Below are positions 1 to 6,646 of a stretch of 24,385 bases of DNA, piece after piece. The translations under genes were made by a program, and so were the position numbers. The notes beneath the pieces are model-generated. The model had not been told where the DNA came from, searched no databases, and saw only the letters and a program-made list of their open reading frames with translations. This DNA is from Methanosarcinales archaeon (lineage in GTDB: Archaea; Halobacteriota; Methanosarcinia; Methanosarcinales; EX4572-44), in the NCBI GenBank assembly GCA_004212095.1, contig RXIJ01000038.1:1-24385 (forward strand), given 5' to 3'. The stretch's first letter is position 1. Every line of letters begins with the position of its first letter.

Positions 1-604
1 TTTTTATTTTATATTTTGCACTATTCTCTATTATGCTCAACTCTTGATTTCCATCTATTTTTACCCATTTTTTAGATAGCGTCTCTTCTTTCAGCATTTT
101 TTCATACACACCATTGACATTTCGTAATAATTCAATGTTTTTTTCGTGTCTGTCTGTGGATCCTTTTTGCATCATTTTTCTTTTTAAAGTTACTTCTGGC
201 GGGATTTGAATAAATAAGGTTAAATCAGGTACAACAATATTCACTGCCTTAATTATTGATATTGCCTGCTGGTAATTAAAACTTTTAGCACACTGGAAAG
301 CAACCGTGGAAGAAAAATACCTATCTAATATTACAACACTGCCCCCCCTTAGTAGTCTACGGATTTTATCTTGATCTTTTAATATGTCTATAAGATACAA
401 AAAAAACTGTTCGTTATTACTGAGTTCTATTTTATTATAAAGATAATCATTAATCATTTTACCCCAGACGCTTGAGTAATCCGGATACTCCATCCGGACT
501 ACTTCAATGTTCTCGGATTCTAAAAAATTTTTGATGAACGAACATAACGTATGTTTTCCAGCGCCATCGATGCCTTCAACAGTGATTAAAAACCCTTTCT
601 TCAT
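1..604 (-). CDS. tmk: dTMP (thymidylate) kinase-like protein, 3' end cut by window edge
   Basis: The frame is open from an ATG at 604 to the window edge, 201 codons without a stop, so the end lies just outside. It would phosphorylate dTMP to dTDP. The P-loop is at residues 11-19 (GIDGAGKHT) and the DRYFSS motif at 95-100, both typical of thymidylate kinases. Two features are unusual: His follows the P-loop Lys instead of Ser/Thr (from memory the M. tuberculosis enzyme has Arg there), and the usual LADR-type motif before the DRY motif is not evident (the region reads FLYLIDILKD). The length fits the 200-215 aa family. Its ATG overlaps the stop of the upstream nnr gene (ATGA), so the two are probably co-transcribed. 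The family call is firm; strict dTMP specificity is inferred. Confidence 0.85.
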   Translation of the reverse strand, partial: MKKGFLITVEGIDGAGKHTLCSFIKNFLESENIEVVRMEYPDYSSVWGKMINDYLYNKIELSNNEQFFLYLIDILKDQDKIRRLLRGGSVVILDRYFSSTVAFQCAKSFNYQQAISIIKAVNIVVPDLTLFIQIPPEVTLKRKMMQKGSTDRHEKNIELLRNVNGVYEKMLKEETLSKKWVKIDGNQELSIIENSAKYKIK

Positions 605-2055
605 GGGTTGCGAGCTTCTGGTATGTATTCGATTATGTCTGTTGCGGTAAGTCCACTGCCGTATTTTCCATGACAGATCTCCCCTGCACGCCCACTGATA
701 AATGCTGCACAGCATGCAGAGAGCAGTGCATCGTTTGTTGTGAAGAGTGCTGCTGTGATTCCTGCAAGCACGTCGCCAGTGCCACCAACTGTCATGCCGC
801 TTGTTCCAGTGGTGTTGATTTTAGCCATGCTGCCTTTTGCAATTACATCGGTTTTACCTTTCAGAAGTATCGTTGTATTGCTTGCTTCTGCAAAGCCTGT
901 AGCGACCTGCATGCGTGTGTTGAGGTTTTCCGGAGTCTTAAGTTCTGTAATCCGGTTGAACTCATAACTGTGGGGCGTTATTATTATGTCGGAATAGTTC
1001 TGTTGTTGAAAATCGAGTGCATACAACCCATCAGCGTCGATTACCGCCTTTTTGCATAGCGGGATAATCTCCTTAAGAGCAGATTGCGTTTCAGGGTGTT
1101 TTCCAAGTCCCATGCCAATCACCACAACATCAACAGTTGGAATTATTTTTTTAAGCAATGGGATGTCGTTTTCGGTTAGATGGTTGCCTGTAAGTGCTGT
1201 GGTTATAAGATTTGGTGAAAAGGAGGCTATAATATTTGAGACCGCCTCTGGTGCTGCAATGTGCACAAGATCTACGCCGCACCGAAGAGCAGCCATCGCG
1301 CACAGTGCTGGTGCTCCTGAATAAGGACCGCCCCCTATAATAAGCATGCTTCCAGAATCACCTTTGTGGCTTTCTGGTTTTCGAGTGACAAGTCTTCCAA
1401 TGTCGCCTTTGCCGACCAATCGTTCAAAAAACAGGGGTATTCCAATTGGTGCTGTTACCAGTTCACCAATATATTTTTTTAGTCCTTGGTGGAGTAGTGC
1501 TGGTTTTGGCTTGTGGAAGGTTATAGTTAGATTCGATCTTACTGTTTTTTCAAAGTCTCCGGTATCAGGATCAAGTCCGCTTGGCACATCCACGGAAACT
1601 ACTTCAGAAGCACAGTTGTTTATTCGATCAATAGCGGTTGACTCGAGGGGGCGAAGCCTACCTTTTATACCTGTCCCAAAAATCGCATCGATGATTACGC
1701 AATCATCGTCCGGTTCCGGTATCTGTGTTGAATCTGTAATCTCAATAATCGGAGTTCCTGCTTTTTTGAGAATGTTAAAATTCCATCTGGCTCCAGCCGT
1801 TTTTATTTCGTCTCCTCTTCCAAGCAAAAATACCTGAACATTATAGCCTGCAAGGTGCCTTGCTGCAACAAACGCATCGCCCCCGTTGCTCCCTTTTCCT
1901 GCAAAAATCGTGACAGGTGTGTCTTGTGGGAATTTTTGTTTTATTATATTTGCAAGAGAAGCCCCGGCGTTTTCCATTAACTGTATTCGTGCAAGCCCGT
2001 AATACTCACAGTTTGCATCAAGAGCCGCCATTTCCGTTGAAGTGATGACCTGCAT
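601..2055 (-). CDS. nnr: Bifunctional NAD(P)H-hydrate repair enzyme (epimerase + ADP/ATP-dependent dehydratase)
   Basis: A 484-aa fusion that repairs hydrated NADH and NADPH in the cytosol. The N-terminal YjeF_N/NnrE epimerase domain spans about residues 1-215, with MENAG at 27-31, the GKGSNGGDAF loop near 53-62 and the DVPSGLDPDTG motif. The C-terminal NnrD/YjeF_C ribokinase-like dehydratase spans about 225-484, with KGDSGSMLIIGGG at its start, the DADG motif, and the nucleotide-binding GGTGDVLAGI near its end. Length and domain order match the usual bacterial and archaeal fusion. The start is the ATG at 2055, which gives the expected MQVITSTEM opening. A second ATG 16 nt upstream is out of frame and arises from a tandem duplication. 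The stop overlaps the start of the dTMP kinase gene. Confidence 0.95.
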   Translation of the reverse strand: MQVITSTEMAALDANCEYYGLARIQLMENAGASLANIIKQKFPQDTPVTIFAGKGSNGGDAFVAARHLAGYNVQVFLLGRGDEIKTAGARWNFNILKKAGTPIIEITDSTQIPEPDDDCVIIDAIFGTGIKGRLRPLESTAIDRINNCASEVVSVDVPSGLDPDTGDFEKTVRSNLTITFHKPKPALLHQGLKKYIGELVTAPIGIPLFFERLVGKGDIGRLVTRKPESHKGDSGSMLIIGGGPYSGAPALCAMAALRCGVDLVHIAAPEAVSNIIASFSPNLITTALTGNHLTENDIPLLKKIIPTVDVVVIGMGLGKHPETQSALKEIIPLCKKAVIDADGLYALDFQQQNYSDIIITPHSYEFNRITELKTPENLNTRMQVATGFAEASNTTILLKGKTDVIAKGSMAKINTTGTSGMTVGGTGDVLAGITAALFTTNDALLSACCAAFISGRAGEICHGKYGSGLTATDIIEYIPEARNP

Positions 2056-2080
2056 AGTTATATTCCTGCATAGTTATATT
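2049..2080. repeat. Perfect 16-bp tandem duplication spanning the nnr start codon
   Basis: The 16 bases at 2049-2064 (CCTGCATAGTTATATT) are repeated exactly at 2065-2080. On the minus strand each unit contains AATATAACTATGCAGG, so the real ATG (2055) is preceded by an identical but out-of-frame ATG in the same local context. No Shine-Dalgarno sequence is clear, so translation may depend on a leaderless or short-leader transcript. Confidence 0.85.
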
Positions 2081-2114
2081 ATTAGAGGAGTGTGATTAAT
2101 AAATGTTTCGTGAA

Positions 2115-2147
2115 CTGCAAAGCTGCGCTTTGCAGAGAATAATTCTC
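2115..2147. other. Two adjacent palindromes, possible hairpins 3' of nifB
   Basis: CTGCAAAGC (2115-2123) pairs perfectly with GCTTTGCAG (2127-2135) around a 3-nt loop. It runs directly into the palindrome GAGAATAATTCTC (2135-2147). Both lie about 75-110 nt past the nifB stop and upstream of nnr, so they may act in 3' processing or termination of nifB mRNA. No strong U-tract follows on the minus strand, so intrinsic termination is uncertain. Confidence 0.5.
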
Positions 2148-2219
2148 GATTGCGATAGTAATTGAGTGCATAGAAAGTAACCGGTGATTCTCGATTACGC
2201 AGTAACCGAGTGCATAGAA
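2142..2219. repeat. Imperfect ~33-bp direct repeat between nifB and nnr
   Basis: Copy 1 (2142-2175) and copy 2 (2187-2219) both begin ATTCTCGATT and end GAGTGCATAGAA, with a few substitutions and one indel between. They are offset by about 45 bp, and the short block AGTAACCG also recurs (2176-2183 and 2201-2208). The function is unknown. The spacing and size do not fit a CRISPR array. Confidence 0.6.
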
Positions 2220-2223
2220 GATA

Positions 2224-3132
2224 TTACTTTGTTGTTGAGCAGTGTTGTATATCTTTTCCAAGTTTCCCGATGGCATCCGCACGGCACTGGCGACAGTGTG
2301 ACATCTGTGATATATACGCTTTGCATTTGTCCTGCGCCTCCTTTTTTTCTTGTGGTGTTGGTGGTGTGACGTTGGCAAACTTGTATTGCGGGATTAAGGG
2401 GATAATGTTCTGCAAATAAACACCCATTTCTCTCATTTTCTTTGCTATGTCAATGATGTGGTTTTCGTTTACAGTAGGAATGAGAACCGTGTTTACTTTC
2501 ACAATTATTTTCCTTTTTACCGCTTCTTCTATTCCTTTTAACTGATTTTTGAGTAATATTTCAGCTGCTTCTATTCCCTTGTATTTTTTACCCTCGTAAT
2601 TGACAAATGAATAGATGTTCTTGCCGATGTTTGGGTCTATGGCATTTAACGTAACAGTCACGTTGCTGATTCCAAGCTCTTCGATATCATCAATTCTATC
2701 CGGTAGAAGTAGCCCGTTCGTACTCATACATCGTATGAGGTGTGGAAACTCCTTCTTTACAAGCCTGAAAGTCTCAAAAGTCTCCTCGTTGTACAGCGGC
2801 TCACCAGGTCCCGCGACAGCAACAACCTTGATGTAGTGTGCCTGTTCAAGCACTTCCTTTACTCGTTCCAACGCTTCCCCTGGCGTTAGAACCTTGCTAG
2901 TCACGCCTGGCCGGGATTCATTCACACAATCGAACTTACGAATGCAGTAATTACACTGGATGTTGCACTTCGGAGCTACCGCAAGATGCATTCTTCCAAA
3001 GAGATGGCTGGCATTCTTACTGAAACAGGGGTGTTCCTGAATTCTCCTCAGTTGTGATGGGTCCCAGGGTATTTCTTTCCCCTCTACTTTTGTTACTGGT
3101 AAAGGTACCTCCTCCTTTTCTGCAAGATTCAT
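2224..3132 (-). CDS. nifB: NifB, radical SAM FeMo-cofactor (NifB-co) biosynthesis protein, short archaeal form
   Basis: A 302-aa radical SAM enzyme that fuses two [4Fe-4S] clusters, inserting carbide and sulfide, to make the NifB-co precursor of nitrogenase cofactors. Visible motifs are HPCF (Cys36), the radical SAM triad CNIQCNYC (Cys56, 60, 63), an extra Cys69, the GPGEP SAM-binding motif (108-112), and the NifB signature CRQCRADAIG (Cys280, 283). It lacks the C-terminal NifX-like domain of many bacterial NifBs, as usual for methanogen NifB. The start is the ATG at 3132, which has GGAG about 10 nt upstream; a TTG start 10 codons earlier is in frame but weaker. No nifHDK or nifEN is in the window. 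A 149-bp gap with its own TATA box separates it from the oxygen-defence operon upstream. Confidence 0.93.
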   Translation of the reverse strand: MNLAEKEEVPLPVTKVEGKEIPWDPSQLRRIQEHPCFSKNASHLFGRMHLAVAPKCNIQCNYCIRKFDCVNESRPGVTSKVLTPGEALERVKEVLEQAHYIKVVAVAGPGEPLYNEETFETFRLVKKEFPHLIRCMSTNGLLLPDRIDDIEELGISNVTVTLNAIDPNIGKNIYSFVNYEGKKYKGIEAAEILLKNQLKGIEEAVKRKIIVKVNTVLIPTVNENHIIDIAKKMREMGVYLQNIIPLIPQYKFANVTPPTPQEKKEAQDKCKAYISQMSHCRQCRADAIGKLGKDIQHCSTTK

Positions 3133-3184
3133 ATCAAAATATCTCCGTTGTGAACTCCTCAAAAACCATATCCTTAATATGTCT

Positions 3185-3206
3185 ACCTATTTGTTTTTTT
3201 ATAGGT
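3185..3206 (-). promoter_or_regulatory. nifB promoter: TATA box inside an inverted repeat (candidate operator)
   Basis: On the minus strand the sequence TATAAAAAAA (about 3203-3194) makes a good archaeal TATA box, about 65 nt before the nifB ATG. It is framed exactly by a perfect inverted repeat, ACCTAT (3206-3201), 10 nt, ATAGGT (3190-3185). A repressor bound there would block TBP. This is not the NrpR consensus (GGAA-N6-TTCC). The TATA box is seen directly; the operator role is inferred. Confidence 0.55.
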
Positions 3207-3281
3207 TTCATAATCTTTCTTTGATAATAATTCCCCTTTCTCTAACAGGTCCCTTTTTTTATTCTATCATTTTCATCTTTT

Positions 3282-4481
3282 TCACGCTTTTGTTTTGATT
3301 ATATTGTGTTCCCTGTGCTTGTTTACAATTTCATCTACTAATTTATCCAATGCTATAAAATCTTCCTCTTTTGGAGCTCCTTTAACCACAACCGGATCCA
3401 GTATTTCAATCTTTAAGCTAGTAATCATTCCTGCAAGTTGTTCCACCATCCTGCTGCCCCAACCGTAAGACCCGATTATGGACACAAATTTCAGTTTTGG
3501 TCTCAAAGCGTTTGCAAGACAAGCAGCATAAACGACTTTTGGATGCGGACCGACCAGAACTGTGGGTGAACCAATCACAACCGTAGCCGCGTCTACCAAT
3601 GCCATCGCCAGTTTTCCAATATCCGGTTCTGACAGATTGAACTGCTTTACTGTTATGCCACGTTCAATCAACGCCTCTGCAAAGTAATCTACCATCTTCT
3701 TCGTGCTGCCATGCATTGAGATGTATGGGATGATTACCTCATTCTTCACCTCATCAGAAGCCCAATCCCTGTAAGCATTGAGGATGAAGTCTGGCTTATC
3801 ATAAGCTGGACCATGACTTGGTGCGATTATGTCTATCGGTAAATCTTTTATCTTCTCTAAGTTTTTCCTGATAATTGGCCTAAAAGGCATCATAATCTCG
3901 GCATAGTATCGCTTGGCTGCCTCATAGACCATTGCTTCATCTGTCACAAACAAATCGCTTGTTGCGATATGCGAGCCGAGAAAATCACATGTAAAAAGCA
4001 TCTTGTCTTCTCTTAGATATGTAAGCATCGTCTCTGGCCAGTGAACCCATGGTGCATGAATGAACTCCAGTGTTTTGTTGCCAAGTGGCAAAGTCTCCCC
4101 ATCAGCCACGGTTATGAATTTATCCTCTGGTATTAAAAGCAAATCCATAAGCATGTCTTTGCATTTTGGTGTGCAAACAACCTTAGCTCTGGGATAAATG
4201 CCAAGTATCCGTGGTAATGACCCTGAATGGTCCTGCTCGGCGTGATCGGCGATTACATAATCTATATCGCCAGCCTCAAGTTCTTCAAGGTTTCTTACCA
4301 GCACATCCGCAACGGTTGGGTCCACTGTGTCTATCAGTGCCGTCTTCTCACTTCCTTTTATCAAATAGGAATTATAGCTCGTTCCATCTGGCAGCGGTAC
4401 GAGCTCATCAAACAACCTCCTGTCCCAGTCAATTATTCCCACTGCGTAAATGTCCTGTTTTAATTCTCTTCTGAGACTCAT
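3282..4481 (-). CDS. fprA: Flavodiiron protein, F420H2 oxidase type (FprA)
   Basis: A 399-aa A-type flavoprotein: a metallo-beta-lactamase-like diiron domain (about 1-245) followed by a flavodoxin domain (about 248-395). The diiron ligands are visible as HAEQDH (His80, Glu82, Asp84, His85), His147, Asp166 and His223. The flavodoxin FMN loop is at SMHGSTKKM (255-263). In methanogens this family reduces O2 to water with F420H2, in the cytosol. The chosen ATG at 4481 has a family-typical opening (MSLRRELKQDIYAVG) and lies 4 nt after the rubredoxin stop. A longer in-frame extension to 4598 is only the rubredoxin gene read in another frame. It is the last gene of the nine-gene defence cluster. Confidence 0.93.
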   Translation of the reverse strand: MSLRRELKQDIYAVGIIDWDRRLFDELVPLPDGTSYNSYLIKGSEKTALIDTVDPTVADVLVRNLEELEAGDIDYVIADHAEQDHSGSLPRILGIYPRAKVVCTPKCKDMLMDLLLIPEDKFITVADGETLPLGNKTLEFIHAPWVHWPETMLTYLREDKMLFTCDFLGSHIATSDLFVTDEAMVYEAAKRYYAEIMMPFRPIIRKNLEKIKDLPIDIIAPSHGPAYDKPDFILNAYRDWASDEVKNEVIIPYISMHGSTKKMVDYFAEALIERGITVKQFNLSEPDIGKLAMALVDAATVVIGSPTVLVGPHPKVVYAACLANALRPKLKFVSIIGSYGWGSRMVEQLAGMITSLKIEILDPVVVKGAPKEEDFIALDKLVDEIVNKHREHNIIKTKA

Positions 4482-4485
4482 TATT

Positions 4486-4623
4486 TCAAGCTTCCTTTTC
4501 GAACTCTTCTTTACCAACACCGCAAACAGGACATGCCCAATCGTCAGGCAAATCCTCAAATGCCGTTCCGGCTTCTTCTTCGTCGTAAATATATCCACAG
4601 ACGGTACATTTCCATTTTGCCAT
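4486..4623 (-). CDS. Rubredoxin
   Basis: A 45-aa small iron protein, read directly from the minus strand. The two rubredoxin knuckles are CTVCGYIYD (Cys6, Cys9) and CPVCGVGK (Cys31, Cys34), with conserved aromatics Trp4, Tyr11, Tyr13, Phe22 and Trp29 and the usual LPDDWACP. A strong AGGAGG lies about 9 nt before the ATG. It sits 22 nt after flavodoxin and 4 nt before fprA, so it is probably an electron donor to FprA, to the superoxide reductase, or to both. The C-terminal tail after the second knuckle is short but normal for a minimal rubredoxin. Confidence 0.95.
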   Translation of the reverse strand: MAKWKCTVCGYIYDEEEAGTAFEDLPDDWACPVCGVGKEEFEKEA

Positions 4624-4645
4624 TTTTCTTTTTCCTCCTATTAAG

Positions 4646-5077
4646 TTATTTTATCCTCTCGGCAATCTTCTTGCCAAACTCTCGGCATTCTTCCAGACCA
4701 TTTTCGGTTGGTCTGCGGTTTATTCTCAGTCCAGGTTCTATCACGTCCATCCCTGCGAGATTCTTCATCGTTTCTGTCAGTATCGCAATCGATTCGCCAC
4801 TCCAACCATAAGACCCGAATGCTGCACCAACCTTCCCTTTCAAGTCCACTTTATCCATCTCGAAAAGAAGGGTCTTCATCGCTGCAATCAAACTACGAAC
4901 ATACGTCGGAGAGCCAAGAACTATAGCATCCACGTCTTTGAGGTCATCCGCATTTGCACGTGCCCCTCTTTTCAATCCGACTTCAACACCCGATTCTTTC
5001 AAGCCTGTTTCGATTGCTTTTGCCATAATTTCTGTATTGCCCGAACGTGTTTCATAAATTATTATAGCTTTTGCCAT
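4646..5077 (-). CDS. Flavodoxin
   Basis: A 143-aa single-domain flavodoxin. The FMN phosphate loop is at residues 8-16 (YETRSGNTE), and GSPTYV (about 55-60) and GSYGWSG (about 88-94) supply the isoalloxazine-binding loops. It resembles the flavodoxin half of flavodiiron proteins. It probably carries electrons within the defence cluster, for example to peroxide- or superoxide-reducing enzymes, but the partner cannot be read from the sequence. It lies 17 nt after the DsrE-like gene and 22 nt before rubredoxin. Confidence 0.9.
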   Translation of the reverse strand: MAKAIIIYETRSGNTEIMAKAIETGLKESGVEVGLKRGARANADDLKDVDAIVLGSPTYVRSLIAAMKTLLFEMDKVDLKGKVGAAFGSYGWSGESIAILTETMKNLAGMDVIEPGLRINRRPTENGLEECREFGKKIAERIK

Positions 5078-5094
5078 TTTGTTCTCATCTCTTT

Positions 5095-5445
5095 TTAGAA
5101 TACTATCACTTCGTATCCTGTTTCCATGTATCTGGACATGCTTGGGTGTCCGGACATCTCACCACATATCGGTAGCTCTTGCTCCTCTGCACTCTTTAGC
5201 GCCCCTGTCTGGGTAGAGCATGCTTTGCAGACACAATCAATTAGCCCCGCTTTTTTGACTTCTGCATACAGATTTGCAAACGGTTTTTTAGGGTCTGAGA
5301 GTTCTTTTACCTGCTTCGTGGCTGTGCCCTCTATTATCAATTTCACATCGTATTCCTTATTCTTCATATTTAGGGTATTCAACAGCGTATGTGCAAAACA
5401 CATTGGTTCTCCGTTAAATGCAAAGATAGCTACCTTCTTGTTCAT
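5095..5445 (-). CDS. DsrE/F-like sulfur-relay family protein
   Basis: A 116-aa protein with a DsrE-type Rossmann-like fold: the opening VAIFAFNGEPMCFAHTLLN, then the strand VKLIIEG and a Cys-rich segment. Cysteines are at 16, 71, 73, 76 and 94; 71-76 form a CxCxxC cluster (CVCKAC) where DsrE-family proteins often have a sulfur-relay Cys. The role is unknown; sulfur trafficking or a thiol redox function next to the peroxide-removing enzymes is inferred from context. The start is the ATG at 5445, preceded by a GGGGGTG stretch about 10 nt away. An in-frame GTG at 5457 would overlap the ferritin gene. It follows ferritin by 4 nt. Confidence 0.7.
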   Translation of the reverse strand: MNKKVAIFAFNGEPMCFAHTLLNTLNMKNKEYDVKLIIEGTATKQVKELSDPKKPFANLYAEVKKAGLIDCVCKACSTQTGALKSAEEQELPICGEMSGHPSMSRYMETGYEVIVF

Positions 5446-5449
5446 CTTT

Positions 5450-5974
5450 TTATGCACCCCCTGCTCCAGATGCCGCAGGAGGCGTAAATACCCGTGCTAC
5501 CAGTTCCCTGTCAAGCATGAGCAAGCCATTCCCGTCTTTTCCAACGAGCTTCAATCTGGCAATGATTTCATTGTCGTTGCCTTCCTCTTCAATCTGTTCA
5601 GTAACGTACCATTGTAAAAAGATGTTTGTAGCGTGGTCTTTCTCTGTGATAGCAAGGTCCACGAGCTCATTGATACTCGTCGTTATGAACTTCTCATGCT
5701 CCAGAGTCTTTTCAAACATATCCAAAGGCGACTCGAATTCTGTTGCAGGTTGCTCGATTGCTGCCAGCTTTGCCTGTTCACCCTGGTTGTTGATGTAGTC
5801 GTAGATTTTCATCGCGTGCATCATCTCCTCTTGGTACTGAACCATAAACCAGTTAGCAAACCCTTTGAGTCCGGTGTACATGCTGTAAGCAGACATTGCC
5901 ATATACAGATATGCCGAATACATCTCCTTGTTGAGTTGACCGTTCAGCGCTTCCTGCATTTTTTCGCTTAGCAT
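5450..5974 (-). CDS. ftn: Non-heme ferritin (iron storage)
   Basis: A 174-aa ferritin that oxidises Fe(II) and stores it as a mineral in a 24-subunit cage. The four-helix bundle carries the ferroxidase residues Glu17, Glu50 and His53 (YQEEMMHAM), Glu94 and the Glu126/Gln127/Glu130 group (VTEQIEEE). The C-terminus is a low-complexity tail rich in Ala and Gly (about 165-174). A GGTGA lies shortly before the ATG. It sits 10 nt after the peroxiredoxin gene and 4 nt before the DsrE-like gene. Removing free iron limits hydroxyl radical formation, which fits the operon. Confidence 0.95.
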   Translation of the reverse strand: MLSEKMQEALNGQLNKEMYSAYLYMAMSAYSMYTGLKGFANWFMVQYQEEMMHAMKIYDYINNQGEQAKLAAIEQPATEFESPLDMFEKTLEHEKFITTSINELVDLAITEKDHATNIFLQWYVTEQIEEEGNDNEIIARLKLVGKDGNGLLMLDRELVARVFTPPAASGAGGA

Positions 5975-5984
5975 TTTATTTCAC

Positions 5985-6632
5985 CTACTGCTTTTTGTGA
6001 CAGAACCACCAATCATAACATTCGTACTGCTTGACTCGTTCCTTCGCGGTTTTCTCATCTGTTGCCGGTGGAATTATAACCTCGTCACCGATCAACTCGT
6101 TGTTTGGCCAATTTGCAGGTATTGCAACGCCGTTTTCATCGACAGTTTGAAGACCTCTGACCATTCTCAGTATTTCATCCATGTTCCTGCCAAGTTCCTG
6201 GGGATAATAAATCATGGCCCTCATAATTCCCTGCGGGTCAACGGCAAATACTGCCCTGACCGTATTTGTTCCCTTGCTGGAATGAATAAGCCCCAGTATC
6301 TTAGCAACTCTTCCTGTGTCGTCTGCAATTATTGGAAACTTTATCTCCTCGTTCAGGTTCTCCTTTATCCATTCCACCCATTTAATGTGGCTGAAAACCT
6401 GGTCAATGCTTAGTCCAATAAGCTCACAGTCGAGTTTTTTAAACTCCTCGAACCGTCTTTGAAAAGCCACGAACTCTGTCGTGCACACCGGCGTAAAATC
6501 TGCAGGATGACTGAACAGGACAAACCATTTGCCCTTGTACTCATCTGGCAGTTTCTTTCTTCCATGTGTTGTTTGTACTTCCATATCCGGAAATTTTTCC
6601 CCAATCAGGGGCATACTTATTTTTTCTTCCAT
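5985..6632 (-). CDS. Peroxiredoxin, archaeal Prx6 type
   Basis: A 215-aa thiol peroxidase that reduces H2O2 and organic peroxides. With the ATG at 6632, the peroxidatic Cys is Cys50 in DFTPVCTTEF, and two C-terminal cysteines at 205 and 211 (CYDWWFC) match the archaeal arrangement (Aeropyrum thioredoxin peroxidase also uses Cys50). An ATG three codons upstream (6641) is possible, but it is only 1 nt from the AGGAGG, whereas 6632 is about 10 nt away. It lies 14 nt after the catalase gene and 10 nt before ferritin. Confidence 0.94.
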   Translation of the reverse strand: MEEKISMPLIGEKFPDMEVQTTHGRKKLPDEYKGKWFVLFSHPADFTPVCTTEFVAFQRRFEEFKKLDCELIGLSIDQVFSHIKWVEWIKENLNEEIKFPIIADDTGRVAKILGLIHSSKGTNTVRAVFAVDPQGIMRAMIYYPQELGRNMDEILRMVRGLQTVDENGVAIPANWPNNELIGDEVIIPPATDEKTAKERVKQYECYDWWFCHKKQ

Positions 6633-6646
6633 TTTATACATTCCTC

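Noticed and set aside
670..1059. 129-codon Cys-rich plus-strand frame, superficially like a metallothionein
   Set aside because: It is antisense to the NnrD domain; the Cys codons are reverse complements of Ala codons in the real gene.
2142..2219. Possible CRISPR array
   Set aside because: There are only two imperfect copies, with a very short interval and no further units; no cas genes are in the window.
2082..2378. 98-codon frame overlapping the 3' end of nifB
   Set aside because: It shares the strand with nifB in another frame, has a His/Arg/Lys-rich low-complexity start and no recognisable domain.
3163..3281. Intrinsic terminator after fprA
   Set aside because: The minus strand here is A-rich rather than U-rich and lacks a convincing stem, so no terminator is claimed.
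4482..4598. N-terminal extension of FprA by 39 residues
   Set aside because: This stretch is the rubredoxin gene in another frame; FprA proteins start at the ATG at 4481.
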